Shown here: piece after piece, positions 24,311 to 33,823 of the stretch
How the letters are laid out: every line of letters starts with the position of its first letter
Numbering within the stretch: the first letter of the stretch is position 1
Assembly: GCA_030148545.1 (NCBI GenBank)
Contig: JASBTF010000003.1
Location: 1-64,000, forward strand
From: Pseudomonadota bacterium
GTDB lineage: Bacteria > Pseudomonadota > Alphaproteobacteria > UBA2136 > JASBTF01
Reading direction: 5' to 3'
DNA length: 64,000 nucleotides
Position numbers and translations under genes: made by a program
The notes under the pieces: model-generated
The model's input: only the letters and a program-made list of their open reading frames with translations
Databases searched by the model: none
Told to the model about the DNA's origin: nothing

Positions 24311-25426
24311 ATGACTCAAAAACTAGGCGTTCTCCCACACCAAGAGCTTGAAACATTAATCCAGCAGCAAGTTATCTACGCTGATACCCCGGTAACAGAA
24401 GAGCAAGTACAACCTGCTAGCTTAGATTTACGCTTGGGTAAGGTTGCGTATCGGGTTCGTGCTGGTTTTATGCCCAGTAAGCACGCCACAGTGGCCGAGC
24501 AAGTGGCAGGGTTGGCACTGCATGAGCTAGACCTCACGAAGGGTGCTGTTCTGGAGCAAGGTGCGGTGTATTTGGTACCATTGCAGGAGAGCTTGCGCCT
24601 GCCAGCAGAAATTAGCGGTGCTGCTAGCCCTAAGAGCACGACAGGTCGTTTGGATATTTTTACCCGCTTGTTAACAGACCATGGTGACCGTTTTGATGAT
24701 GTAAAAGCTGGCTACGAAGGCTCACTGTGGTTAGAAGTTGCGCCAAAATCTTTTACAGTAATTGCACGTACTGGTGATAAGTTAAACCAGCTACGTTTGC
24801 GCTATGGTACACCCATGCTGAGTGATAGCGCTTTGCAGGAGCTGAATGCTCAAGCGCCATTGGTATATGGCCCAAATGGTGACGCAGAAACACCGCATTT
24901 GCACAATGGTGTATGGCTAACGCTAGACTTAGAAAGCAGCCACGATGGTAACAACATTATTGGTTATCGCGCGCGCCCCTATAGTGGTTTGATCGACTTA
25001 CAAAATATTGCTCATTACAGCTTGGATGAGTTTTGGGAGCCAATTTACAAAACGTCTCAACCATTCATTCTTAACCCAGATGATTTTTATATTATGATTT
25101 CACGCGAGCGCCTGCGCGTGCCCATTGGCTATTCATCGGAGATGATGCCGTTTGACTTAGGTGCGGGTGAGTTGCGTGTGCATTACGCTGGCTTTTTTGA
25201 TCCAGGTTGGGGTTGCCCTGACTGTGGTAACCCAACAGGTGCGCCAGGTGTGTTGGAGGTACGCGCGCATAACGTGCCGTTTGTGGTGGAGCATGGGCAG
25301 CCTATTTGTCGCATGGTTTATGAGCACATGGCACAGGAGCCTTTGGTGCCGTACGGTGCGCAGCTTAATTCTAACTATAGCAAGCAGGGTCTTAAGCTTG
25401 CAAAACAGTTTAATATGGGTAAATAA
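24311..25426 (+). CDS. dcd: dCTP deaminase, long alphaproteobacterial type
   Basis: 371 aa from the ATG at 24311 with 'CAGGAGAATAG' upstream; the track's start lies inside the previous gene. Converts dCTP to dUTP for thymidylate synthesis. 'VQPASLDLRLG' is the substrate-contact motif of the Dcd/dUTPase fold, repeated in the second half around 'FILNPDDFYIMISRERLRVP' and 'GELRVHYAGFFDPGWG', so two fused dUTPase-like domains as in the alphaproteobacterial 2'-deoxycytidine 5'-triphosphate deaminases. Confidence 0.9.
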   Translation: MTQKLGVLPHQELETLIQQQVIYADTPVTEEQVQPASLDLRLGKVAYRVRAGFMPSKHATVAEQVAGLALHELDLTKGAVLEQGAVYLVPLQESLRLPAEISGAASPKSTTGRLDIFTRLLTDHGDRFDDVKAGYEGSLWLEVAPKSFTVIARTGDKLNQLRLRYGTPMLSDSALQELNAQAPLVYGPNGDAETPHLHNGVWLTLDLESSHDGNNIIGYRARPYSGLIDLQNIAHYSLDEFWEPIYKTSQPFILNPDDFYIMISRERLRVPIGYSSEMMPFDLGAGELRVHYAGFFDPGWGCPDCGNPTGAPGVLEVRAHNVPFVVEHGQPICRMVYEHMAQEPLVPYGAQLNSNYSKQGLKLAKQFNMGK

Positions 25427-25440
25427 CTCGCTGTATAAAT

Positions 25441-26568
25441 ATGTATAACTTACTTTACGAAGCTTGCCCGTGGCACAGCCGTGTCGCCCTATTTGACGGG
25501 GAGGGTAAGTTGCTTATGCTGCGGGTGGATGATGCAAGCCGCCCGTATATTAGTGGTTCTGTTGTGCTTGGCCGTGTGCGTAAGGTGAATTTGGGGCTAG
25601 ATGCAGCATTTATTGATATTGGTGACGTGGTAGACGGCTTTTTACCATTGCGTACACTCCCTAAAGAAATTGAAAAGCTGAATGAAGGCCAAGCGCTGCC
25701 TGTGCGTGTTACACGCGGTTGGGTAGGTAGCAAAGGTGCGCGACTAGATGCACGTGTTGCTACCAAAATGCCGGACCCGTTACCACAGGCCCCAGCGCTG
25801 ATAAAGCGCGCGCCATCATCATTACTGCGTGGTTTGCAGGATGCAGGGGATAACGCAGTAAAAGTGTGGCTGGTGAACGGCACGCACCGCGCCACCGTGT
25901 TGGAGCACATTCCTGAAGAGCATTTATATCAGCTTAATGAACATCCAGACGTGGAGTTGATTGAAAGCCTAGAAGAAGAGCTAGAGCGTTTACAGACGCT
26001 GCAATACCCCTTAGCGGGCGGTGGCCAATTGCTGGTGGACCACACTAACGCACTAACGAGTATTGATGTAGATGCTGGTGCCTTTAGCGGTAAAAATCGC
26101 GAACAAGCTATGTTGACGATGAACCTATTTGCTGCGGAAGAAATTGTACGTTTATGTCGCGCGCTTGATCTTGGCGGGAGCATTATTGTGGACTTCATTT
26201 CTCTACGTAGTAAAAGGGACCGCAACCAAGTGGTGAAGCATTTGGAGGCGTTGTTTGCTCAGGTAGACGCACGCACAGTAGAAGTACTGCCTATGTCACG
26301 CTTTGGCTTGGTGGAAATTAACCGCGAGCGTGGCGGCATGCCGCTAAGTGAGCTACTGCAACAGCCAGCCTTTATTGCGGGGCGCATTGGGTTGGAGTTA
26401 TGGCGCCAATCTTACGGCCATACGGCGAATAGTGTGCGTGTCCACCCGGAGGTGGCTATTATTCTTAAGCAGCAACTCACTGCAGAAGTTTCTCAAGCAG
26501 GGTTGGGTAAAGCTGTTGCTGTAGAGGCAGATCCAAGCTTGCGTTTGGATCAATATCGCTTTAATTAA
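25441..26568 (+). CDS. RNase E/G-family ribonuclease, short form
   Basis: 375 aa, single-strand endoribonuclease core. Interrupted S1 domain ('VVLGRVRKVNLGLDAAFIDI'), then the DNase I-like catalytic domain with the two metal-ligand aspartates in 'ALTSIDVDAG' and 'GGSIIVDFI'. The Zn-link CPxC motif and the small domain of RNase E are absent, as in short alphaproteobacterial RNase G-like proteins. 15 bp after dcd, probably cotranscribed; converges with the O-antigen-ligase-like gene with only 3 bp between stops. Confidence 0.88.
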   Translation: MYNLLYEACPWHSRVALFDGEGKLLMLRVDDASRPYISGSVVLGRVRKVNLGLDAAFIDIGDVVDGFLPLRTLPKEIEKLNEGQALPVRVTRGWVGSKGARLDARVATKMPDPLPQAPALIKRAPSSLLRGLQDAGDNAVKVWLVNGTHRATVLEHIPEEHLYQLNEHPDVELIESLEEELERLQTLQYPLAGGGQLLVDHTNALTSIDVDAGAFSGKNREQAMLTMNLFAAEEIVRLCRALDLGGSIIVDFISLRSKRDRNQVVKHLEALFAQVDARTVEVLPMSRFGLVEINRERGGMPLSELLQQPAFIAGRIGLELWRQSYGHTANSVRVHPEVAIILKQQLTAEVSQAGLGKAVAVEADPSLRLDQYRFN

Positions 26569-26571
26569 GCC

Positions 26572-28755
26572 TTATTGCTGAGCTTGCTGCTTTAGCTGTT
26601 GCTGTAACTGCGGTAGCAGTTGCTCTAGCGGAATACGTACTTTCCCCGGGTTTTTGGCGTCGGTATTCTCAAATACATAGGCGCCGCCACTTAGCTTAGC
26701 TTGTGCCAAATTGCGGCCACCAATAGCAGGGGTGTAGGTAGGGTCTAGCTCTAGCGCTTTATTAAAGTTGGCAATAGCGGTTTTATACTTTTGTTCGGTT
26801 AGTGCCATAAGCCCAGCAACCCCCCAAGTATGTGGGTTTTTAGGGCCAATAACATATAGCTCATCAACAATTTTGCGCATCTCGTTCAATAAAGGTTTAG
26901 CTTTTTCTGGCTGACCGAGCGATTGGTATTGCTGTGCCTCTTTAAAGTAAATGCCTGCTAGGTTTACTAGGTTGTTGGCGGCATAAGGGTCTTCCTTTAA
27001 ACCGGCCAGAACAGCTTGTTTAATAGTGTCACGACTTAGCTGGCGGCTACCACGGTAGTTACTATAAATAACCGATTTAAACTCCAGCGCACGCTGGTTA
27101 TAGGGGTATAGCTCAACCGAGCGCGTAATGTAGTTTAAGGTATGGTCATTAAAAATGCCGGACATGGTGAGCGACATAGCAATTTTTAGATCCTTAGCAG
27201 CGGTACGGCGTGCAAGGTTATCGGCAGTAATGCCAACAAAAGCTACCAGAGCTAGCAACGCGGTAATGCCATAGACCACTCGTGGCATTTGCAATGGTGT
27301 TTTAGGGCCGTGCAATGCACCTGGATGGTACAGTACAAACAGACCAGTCATCATCCCCATGAGTGCCCACAGCGTACCTGGTGCGGTTGGCATTTGTAGA
27401 GGGAAGTCCAGCATAGCGTTGACACATAAACCAGCAATACCAGTGGTGAGGAACACAGGCAGTAGGCCAAGCTTTTCAGCATGTTCATCTCGGGAGAGCT
27501 GCCACGCCATCCATGGCATACTAAAGGCAATAAGGAGCATGAGCACACCACCCGGCACGCCAAGCTCAATAAAAGCTTGCATTAAATCGTTGTGGGCACG
27601 CTGCGGGCGCGCAGCAATGTTATAGCCGTGATGCGGTGTTTCCATTTGTGCATCGTGGTATTGAGGGTAAATAGCATGAAAAGCACCAACGCCTACGCCA
27701 TTAAACCAGTGGTCTTTCACAATGTGTAAGCCATTTAGGTTATAGGCAATACGAGGGCCAAAGTCTTTTTTGCTGCGTTCGCTATCAGTTACAATCAAGC
27801 TGCTAAATTGCTCGGCAACGCTTTTATCTACCGAGTGCACGCCACGCAGTGGAGAGGTAAACTGCGCACTGGCAATAACCAAAGCAATAGCTGCAGCAAA
27901 CCAGCCTAGTAGAGCAGGTTTAACGCGCTCAACCAATAGCTTGCGGTGTACAGGGTTAAGGGCAAACCAGCCTGCCATAAACACAATCATGAAAATAATA
28001 GCAACCCAGCTTGCGCGGGAGCGGGTGTACATGAGCGCCATGCCGGCTAGAGCAAATAGTAATGCGCTTAATGCTTGCAACACACGTGTGCGGGAGGTCA
28101 GCATAAACCACATGGTAAGCGGGGTAAGCAATACCAACCATGACGCTAATAGGTTCTTATTAGCAAAGGTACCAGCTGGTGGTGCCGATTGTGGGAAAGA
28201 GGCGCGCCATTCATCAAAAAAGCCAATATGCTGCCAGAATGGAATGAAGTTAAGCATGGCATCGCGGATATCAAAAAACTGTAGCGTGGCGAGTAGCGTA
28301 TTAAAGGCAATAGGAATGACCAATAGCCAACATATGTGCCGATACCACAAGTGGTGGCGCAAAATATACATAAAGCTAAATAAGCCTACATAGCCCATAA
28401 AGTGTTTAAAGAAGAACCAGCTACGGAACATGCTCAACCCATCTATGAGCGATACCATGGTCCAAATTGTGAGCCCAAAGGCAAACCAACCGGTGAGGGG
28501 CCATAACGTATCAAACGGGCGTTTACTTTGAAAACGCGCCACAACCCAAAGCAAGAGTAATAGCCCGCTAGAAAACTGCATGAGGTACCAGCGTGGGTCA
28601 CCAGCTACTTCGGGGACTTTAATATCATACGTAAACGGAAGCAGTAGTAGCGTTAGGCCAATAATTAGGCGACCAAAGCGATAAAACCATTTTGGATTTT
28701 CATCTTTATGCGTAGGCATTAAAAACTCAGTAATACGGCTAAAAAACTGCTGCAT
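26572..28755 (-). CDS. O-antigen ligase/Wzy-family membrane protein with C-terminal TPR
   Basis: 727 aa. About twelve membrane helices in residues ~25-510, with the large periplasmic loop carrying 'ARPQRAHNDLMQAFIELGVP', the Wzy_C/WaaL motif whose His is needed for glycan transfer. The last ~200 residues hold TPR-like repeats ('YKTAIANFNKALELDPTYTP') and a Gln-rich end. Options are O-antigen ligase, O-antigen polymerase or pilin O-oligosaccharyltransferase (PglL/TfpO); the type IV pilus-like cluster 4 kb away makes the last plausible, but no direct link is seen. Confidence 0.75.
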   Translation of the reverse strand: MQQFFSRITEFLMPTHKDENPKWFYRFGRLIIGLTLLLLPFTYDIKVPEVAGDPRWYLMQFSSGLLLLLWVVARFQSKRPFDTLWPLTGWFAFGLTIWTMVSLIDGLSMFRSWFFFKHFMGYVGLFSFMYILRHHLWYRHICWLLVIPIAFNTLLATLQFFDIRDAMLNFIPFWQHIGFFDEWRASFPQSAPPAGTFANKNLLASWLVLLTPLTMWFMLTSRTRVLQALSALLFALAGMALMYTRSRASWVAIIFMIVFMAGWFALNPVHRKLLVERVKPALLGWFAAAIALVIASAQFTSPLRGVHSVDKSVAEQFSSLIVTDSERSKKDFGPRIAYNLNGLHIVKDHWFNGVGVGAFHAIYPQYHDAQMETPHHGYNIAARPQRAHNDLMQAFIELGVPGGVLMLLIAFSMPWMAWQLSRDEHAEKLGLLPVFLTTGIAGLCVNAMLDFPLQMPTAPGTLWALMGMMTGLFVLYHPGALHGPKTPLQMPRVVYGITALLALVAFVGITADNLARRTAAKDLKIAMSLTMSGIFNDHTLNYITRSVELYPYNQRALEFKSVIYSNYRGSRQLSRDTIKQAVLAGLKEDPYAANNLVNLAGIYFKEAQQYQSLGQPEKAKPLLNEMRKIVDELYVIGPKNPHTWGVAGLMALTEQKYKTAIANFNKALELDPTYTPAIGGRNLAQAKLSGGAYVFENTDAKNPGKVRIPLEQLLPQLQQQLKQQAQQ

Positions 28756-28869
28756 GTGGCGAACTTACTTCTATTGTTCCAATAAATTTACGCCGCAGCT
28801 TACGCATTAGTGGCGTTATATGCAATCTGCTTATAGCGAATCTCCAGAAAAATTGCTAAGGTAGCCGCC

Positions 28870-30150
28870 GTGTATAAATATTTAGCAGTTTTATGTTGTG
28901 CAACGCCGGCCTTTATGTGGGCACAGGAGTACGTTTCGCAGATTATTCTGCTTAATGACGAGGCGCGCTATAGCGGTGCCCCCGCTCAAGAAGATTTAGA
29001 GAAAACCGCTGCGGCTATTGGTATCTCGTGGACAATGCCACGGGCAGAGCTCATGCCCAAAGCGCCTGATAGTTTATTTCGCCCTATGGCACAACCTGTA
29101 CAAGTGCGGGAAGAGCAAGCGCAAGAGCTAGACTTAGGCATTAGCGAAGAAGCGCGTAAAATGCTAGGTGTAACCACAGCTGAGCGTAAAACGCCTCCGG
29201 CAGCACCGGCAGAGGATGTGCCAAGCCTTATTCCAGGTCCTGTGGTGCAGGTACAGCCACCTGTGGTGCCACAGGCTCCGGTACTGGCGCCTGTAAGCAC
29301 AACCATGAACCTGCAGGACACCATGGCACTGGCTGAGGCAAAAAAAGAGCCTATGCTTATACGTGAAGAAGCAACGGCAATTGCACCCACACCACAAGCA
29401 CCAGCGGTTATGCGTGTAAGCCGTACGCAGCCAGCACCACGGCCCATGCCAAAGCGTGGTGTTATTCGTGTATTGCCCGATGAAACCTTTGTGGTGATTC
29501 CGTTTGAATTACCAATTGAACAAGGCACTGTGCGCCCAAGCGACATTTTGGCAGAGCCCGAAACAATAGAAGGGCGCCAATCAATACCTAATATGGCGAT
29601 GACGCCAACACCACCAAGTGAGCCCATTGCGCCTCCAGCTGCGGGTGATGTGTTGAGCATTGCGCTAGAAGCACGCCGTGCGGAACGGGTGGTAGAAGAT
29701 AAGCCCGTAGAACCAAAACGACCAGAGCCAAAAGCTATTGAGAACTTCCTGACCATTGCGGGGTTACCACGCACATTGGGTGCTGTAGCGTTGCCAGTGA
29801 GCACACCATTTTTGGAAGGTGTGGAGGGCACAGCACGCGCTAGTGTCTCGCTCAAATTCTTAGCGGATTTAGAAAACCCAACATTATCGTCACTGCAAGA
29901 TTTCACAACATTTATTAGTTATCTTGTGGGGCACAAAATTTACCATGCACGGGTGGTTATCTACACCCATCCGGAGCCTCAGCTTAATAGTGGTGGTGGT
30001 GACTTAGAGCTGGCGCAACGTCGCTTGCAACGCCTGCTGAAAACACTGGAAGTAAACCAAGTAGAACTACCTGAAGAAAACACCAGCGTGTTCCGCATGC
30101 TCACCGACCGCAACCAACGTATTGAACTAATGGTCGGCGTACGGGATTAG
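28870..30150 (+). CDS. Exported Pro-rich protein with degenerate OmpA-like C-terminus
   Basis: 426 aa, GTG start. Signal peptide 'VYKYLAVLCCATPAFMWA'. Residues ~50-330 are Pro/Ala/Glu-rich and low in predicted structure. The last ~100 residues, with 'HARVVIYTHPEPQLNSGGGD' and 'LELAQRRLQRLLKTLEV', follow the OmpA/Pal pattern (beta strand, loop, LA..RR helix), which would bind peptidoglycan; key Asp/Arg positions look altered. The N-terminal 'YVSQIILLNDEARY' also recalls CsiV-type proteins. Envelope role inferred. Confidence 0.6.
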   Translation: MYKYLAVLCCATPAFMWAQEYVSQIILLNDEARYSGAPAQEDLEKTAAAIGISWTMPRAELMPKAPDSLFRPMAQPVQVREEQAQELDLGISEEARKMLGVTTAERKTPPAAPAEDVPSLIPGPVVQVQPPVVPQAPVLAPVSTTMNLQDTMALAEAKKEPMLIREEATAIAPTPQAPAVMRVSRTQPAPRPMPKRGVIRVLPDETFVVIPFELPIEQGTVRPSDILAEPETIEGRQSIPNMAMTPTPPSEPIAPPAAGDVLSIALEARRAERVVEDKPVEPKRPEPKAIENFLTIAGLPRTLGAVALPVSTPFLEGVEGTARASVSLKFLADLENPTLSSLQDFTTFISYLVGHKIYHARVVIYTHPEPQLNSGGGDLELAQRRLQRLLKTLEVNQVELPEENTSVFRMLTDRNQRIELMVGVRD

Positions 30151-30172
30151 ATGTGAAGATGTATTAAAATTA

Positions 30173-30196
30173 AAAACCGCCCCATAGGGCGGTTTT
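30173..30196. terminator. Terminator between the OmpA-like gene and tRNA-Asp
   Basis: AAAACCGCCC-CATA-GGGCGGTTTT, symmetric with A and T flanks, so it can serve both the plus-strand gene and the minus-strand tRNA. Confidence 0.92.
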
Positions 30197-30204
30197 ATAA
30201 ATCG

Positions 30205-30281
30205 TGGCGGGAGTGACGGGGCTCGAACCCGCGACCTCAAGCGTGACAGGCTTGCACTCTAACCAACTGAGCTACACCCCC
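30205..30281 (-). tRNA. tRNA-Asp (GTC)
   Basis: Minus strand: acceptor GGGGGTG/CACTCCC, D arm AGCTCAGTTGGTTAGAGT, anticodon stem CAAGC/GCTTG with loop CTGTCAC (anticodon GTC), T arm CGGGTTCGAGCCCCG, encoded CCA. Confidence 0.96.
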
Positions 30282-30350
30282 ACGGACGGTCGGTTTAATA
30301 CCAACCCCAGCGCGCAAACGCAAGTACTTTTTGCGTTGTGAGTGCATTTA

Positions 30351-31820
30351 TTATTCGTAGTGGCTTTCTACATTTCCAGCATAATCGTGGAATGTGGTTG
30401 TCTCAGGCTGGAATTGCAGGGTTACGGCGCCCGTAGCGCCCTTACGGTTTTTACTTACCAATAGTTCGGTAAGGCCTTTTACTTTTTCCAAACGCTCTAG
30501 CTGTTGTTGTACTTTTTCATCACCAGCCTCTGGCTGAGCACCCAGCTGTTTCTCCAAGTAGTAATCTTCACGGTAGAGGAACATCACAATATCGGCATCC
30601 TGCTCAATAGAGCCACTTTCGCGTAGGTCGCTCAGCATCGGGCGTTTGTTATCACGGCTTTCCACAGCACGAGAAAGCTGAGATAGCGCAATAACAGGCA
30701 CGTTGAGCTCACGCGCAATGGCTTTGAGCCCTTGTGAAATATCGGAGATCTCCTGCACGCGGTTAAAATCGTTCCCGCGGCCGTTACCACGCATCAGCTG
30801 CAAGTAGTCGACCACAATCATGCCCACATTGTGCTGGCGCACCAAACGGCGCGCACGGCCACGTAGAGCGTTAATGTGCAGCTGTGGTGTGTCGTCAATA
30901 AATAGAGGCATTTCAGCCAGCTCGTTACTTACGGCAACCAAGCGGCCAAAGTCCTGCTCGGTTAAGTTACCTTGTTGTAGCTTGTTGGAATCAATACCGC
31001 TGGCAGAGGAAAGAATACGCGCCGCCAGTTGGTCGGCCGACATCTCCAGCGAGAACACGGCAACACCAGCCCCCCCTGGTTTTTGTAGCTGTAGCGCTTG
31101 CGCAGCATTGGTTGCTACGTTAACCGATAGCGCTGTTTTACCCATACTTGGGCGCGCTGCCAAAATAATTAGGTCCGAGTGCTGGAAGCCGCTAATCATT
31201 TTATCGAGGTCTTTTAGGCCGCTGGTTACGCCCGTAAGCCAGCTGTCGCGCTGTTTGGCTGCTTCTGCGCGTTCGATCACCTCCTTAAGAGGGTTTTTTA
31301 ATTGCTGTGCTGTACGTTGGCTCTGGCCGCTTTCAGCAAGGTTGAATAGTTTACCTTCGGTGGTGGTTAAAATATCGAGTGTTTTTTCCCAGTCGCCACC
31401 GCGTTGAGCTTCGCCTGATAGCTCTTGCCCTACGGCCAGTAGTTGGCGCTGCATGTAGGTGGCTAAAATAATACTAGCAATACTGTTCAGGTCTTCCGGC
31501 ATGTAGCTTTGGCTGAGCAGTTTATCTAACAGTGCATTTACATCTTGCCCTGGGGCTAAATCTTCTTTATTGCTCAGGTTTTCACTAACGGTGAGGGGGT
31601 TAGCCTCAAATCCTTTGGCTACTAGTTTATCAATGGTTTCAAAAACATGACCATGGAACGGGTGGTAAAAATGCTCAGGGTGCAGGCGGCCTTCTAGTTG
31701 GTCTAGTAGGTCATTATCTAGCAGAATACTCCCCAGCAGCGTTTGTTCAGCCTCTAGGCTATGAGGCAAGTTGCTGGTTGTTGTGTTCAACGCGGGTGTA
31801 GATTGGGCTGCTGCAGTCAT
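30351..31820 (-). CDS. dnaB: Replicative DNA helicase
   Basis: 489 aa from the ATG at 31820 ('MTAAAQSTPALN'); an ATG ten codons upstream is possible and neither has a clear ribosome site. N-terminal DnaG-interaction domain ('PHSLEAEQTLLGSILLD'), Walker A 'ARPSMGKTALSVN', Walker B region 'VGMIVVDYLQLM' and the H4 'SQLSRAVESRDNKRPMLSDL' segment. Hexameric helicase at the fork. No intein. Confidence 0.95.
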   Translation of the reverse strand: MTAAAQSTPALNTTTSNLPHSLEAEQTLLGSILLDNDLLDQLEGRLHPEHFYHPFHGHVFETIDKLVAKGFEANPLTVSENLSNKEDLAPGQDVNALLDKLLSQSYMPEDLNSIASIILATYMQRQLLAVGQELSGEAQRGGDWEKTLDILTTTEGKLFNLAESGQSQRTAQQLKNPLKEVIERAEAAKQRDSWLTGVTSGLKDLDKMISGFQHSDLIILAARPSMGKTALSVNVATNAAQALQLQKPGGAGVAVFSLEMSADQLAARILSSASGIDSNKLQQGNLTEQDFGRLVAVSNELAEMPLFIDDTPQLHINALRGRARRLVRQHNVGMIVVDYLQLMRGNGRGNDFNRVQEISDISQGLKAIARELNVPVIALSQLSRAVESRDNKRPMLSDLRESGSIEQDADIVMFLYREDYYLEKQLGAQPEAGDEKVQQQLERLEKVKGLTELLVSKNRKGATGAVTLQFQPETTTFHDYAGNVESHYE

Positions 31821-32002
31821 AGGTCTTAACCTATACAACAGCTTTATCATTCTGTGTACTGATTTTACACTTAAATATCATTTAATTTATGAGATATAGA
31901 CTTTATCTATCTGTTAGTTAAACTAAAACATAAATAATTCTTGAGCTTTTTAAACAGGCCTGCCTACACTTAATCATTACCAACCAACGGAGAATATGAC
32001 GC

Positions 32003-32545
32003 ATGAGCCTAACCGCACAGGATGAAAACTGGTATTTTCTATCGGCACATCAAGCATTGTGCTGGAGTACCGAAGTACTGCGCCACAAACGCCATCCGAA
32101 TATCAGCTCACTCTATCAAGAAATTCCTAGCCAGCTGGATACGAACCTAGATCCAGACTGGAGCTTAGATTGGCCACATCTGCCAAGTGATGGACAGGAG
32201 CGGGTAGAGCTAGCACAAACAGTGCAGGCGTTCCTGCGCTATTGTAGCGCTGATGAGCAGGATTTGTTGCAAAAAATTTATTGGGGAGACTACCACCACC
32301 CGCAGCATTTAGCGCGTAGCCTATATGTTCAGGAAACATTGCGCCAAAAGGGTGTACGGGCGCATGTTAAAATGCGTTACAACCACAAACAACTAGCGGA
32401 AATGCTGCAAGTTCACCCGCGTACTATTAGCCGACGTTTAAAAATTGCGCAGGATAAAATAGCAGAAAAGCTACAGCTTAAAGGCCTGCTGCCCAGCGTT
32501 GCGTCAACAACCATAGTTGAGAGCGCCCATAACGTTGTTGTTTAA
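32003..32545 (+). CDS. Small helix-turn-helix protein of unknown function
   Basis: 180 aa. C-terminal 'YNHKQLAEMLQVHPRTISRR' is an HTH of the sigma region 4/LuxR-like type, with an acidic N-terminal half containing 'WSLDWPHLPSDGQERVEL'. 'CGGAGAAT' supports the start. It probably regulates transcription or belongs to a phage-like helper family seen in alphaproteobacteria; the target is unknown. Its last 68 bp overlap the 3' end of rsmD on the other strand. Confidence 0.65.
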   Translation: MSLTAQDENWYFLSAHQALCWSTEVLRHKRHPNISSLYQEIPSQLDTNLDPDWSLDWPHLPSDGQERVELAQTVQAFLRYCSADEQDLLQKIYWGDYHHPQHLARSLYVQETLRQKGVRAHVKMRYNHKQLAEMLQVHPRTISRRLKIAQDKIAEKLQLKGLLPSVASTTIVESAHNVVV

Positions 32546-33053
32546 CCAGTTCCAGCTGTTCAGGAATATCTAGCGTGGCACCGGTGGCTGTTTCTAGCAG
32601 CCACCATGTTTTGGGGTGGCCCCATAGTGTGGCTTGGTCTAGCACATATTGGCCTAGCGTGGTGTCATACGGTGGGTCAGCAATAATCACATCAATTGGT
32701 TGGTCTGGCTGCCATTGGTTTACGGGGGAGGTAATTAAATCGCACTGTAGTGGCGTTACTTCCAACGTTTGTAGCAGGTCACGTACATGGCTGGTGTTGG
32801 TATCTACAAAGCTAACGTGAGGTGTACCGCGGGAGAGCAACTCTAAGCCCCAGGCACCGCTACCACAGCACACATCGGCTGCACGTGCTTGGCTGAGGTC
32901 AACACGGCTTGCTAGCATATCTAGCCCAGCTTGGCGGACCATTTCTTTAGTGGGGCGAAGTTCGTTAGTAACGGGTAATGGCAGTTTGCGACCACGCCAC
33001 TGCCCAGCGGTGATGGTGAAGGTAAAGTCCGGTTTTGTTTGCCGTAGTCCCAT
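32478..33053 (-). CDS. rsmD: 16S rRNA (guanine966-N2)-methyltransferase
   Basis: 191 aa. SAM-binding 'AADVCCGSGAWGLELLSRG' and catalytic 'VIIADPPYD' (DPPY), plus the family's early 'RPTKEMVRQAGLDML'. Methylates h31 of the small subunit. Tail-to-tail overlap with the HTH gene of 68 bp. Confidence 0.92.
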   Translation of the reverse strand: MGLRQTKPDFTFTITAGQWRGRKLPLPVTNELRPTKEMVRQAGLDMLASRVDLSQARAADVCCGSGAWGLELLSRGTPHVSFVDTNTSHVRDLLQTLEVTPLQCDLITSPVNQWQPDQPIDVIIADPPYDTTLGQYVLDQATLWGHPKTWWLLETATGATLDIPEQLELVKQQRYGRSQLWLLTQRWAAGL

Positions 33054-33224
33054 TCAGTGCTCCAAACACATTATTTAATTTACGCAGTTCATTTCTGCTA
33101 GAGCGCTTATTTGTATCATGGCAAATTTTACCTGTCACGCATTGTATTCACTTTTGCATAAAATACATCTTACAATAGAAAATCTTAACCAACCCTGATG
33201 AGCAAGGCTGGTATTTTTCAACCT

Positions 33225-33812
33225 CTAAGGTCGAAAATTCCAGTTCACCACGTCCCAGTGTCCAGCTTTACCACGCAAATGGCCAATAGCGCCGGTTTTT
33301 AGCTTAGGCATGGTTGCGGCAGTACTGGTGAGCACATTGGCAAAGCGTGCGGTGCCGTTACTGGTCACAGCCACAGTGCAGGGTGTTTGTGCGGCATTAG
33401 CCACTTGTTGCCAGCCTTGTTGAATAGCAGGGATATCAACCTCCCAGTTTGGGGGTACTATAGCGTCTTGGTCCCATGCAGTTAGGGTGGCACTGCCTAG
33501 GCGTTCTAGCACAGCAGCTTCGGGCTGGTTTTCGTCTGGGCCGTAGTTAATTTCGCGCAGGTTATGAATTTCTTGAATATCAGCAGTGTAGCCGCAAGCT
33601 TCGGCAAGGCCTGTTGCCATTTGCTGGTGGCGTAGTAGGGGGCCACGCACAACCAAGGCAGGGGTATAGCCATTTTCTTTGAGCCATGTACCCACAGCTG
33701 TGGCTTGCTCTAAGCCTTTTTCTACCAGTGGAATATCGGTATCACTGCCTACACGACGCACAACGTCGTTAGGGCCAAACGTATTCCCGTGACGAACAAT
33801 AAATAAATCCAT
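33225..33812 (-). CDS. Histidine phosphatase family protein
   Basis: 195 aa, phosphoglycerate-mutase-like fold. The catalytic 'FIVRHGNTFG' (RHG) is at residues 4-13, a second Arg in 'VVRGPLLRHQQMATGLAEA', acid 'LREINYGPDENQPE', and late 'VAVTSNGTARF' where GpmB-type enzymes have a His (here Ser-Asn), so activity could be altered. Substrate unknown. Follows kdsB by 11 bp on the same strand. Confidence 0.8.
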   Translation of the reverse strand: MDLFIVRHGNTFGPNDVVRRVGSDTDIPLVEKGLEQATAVGTWLKENGYTPALVVRGPLLRHQQMATGLAEACGYTADIQEIHNLREINYGPDENQPEAAVLERLGSATLTAWDQDAIVPPNWEVDIPAIQQGWQQVANAAQTPCTVAVTSNGTARFANVLTSTAATMPKLKTGAIGHLRGKAGHWDVVNWNFRP

Positions 33813-33823
33813 AGAGCTCTATA

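Noticed and set aside
28986-29906. 306-aa minus-strand ORF opposite the OmpA-like gene
   Set aside because: Gly/Ser/Thr-rich shadow of a Pro/Ala-rich gene; no ribosome site.
33190-33222. Terminator-like ACCAACCCTGATGAGCAAGGCTGGT with T-run
   Set aside because: Imperfect stem on the plus strand, where no gene ends; possibly chance.
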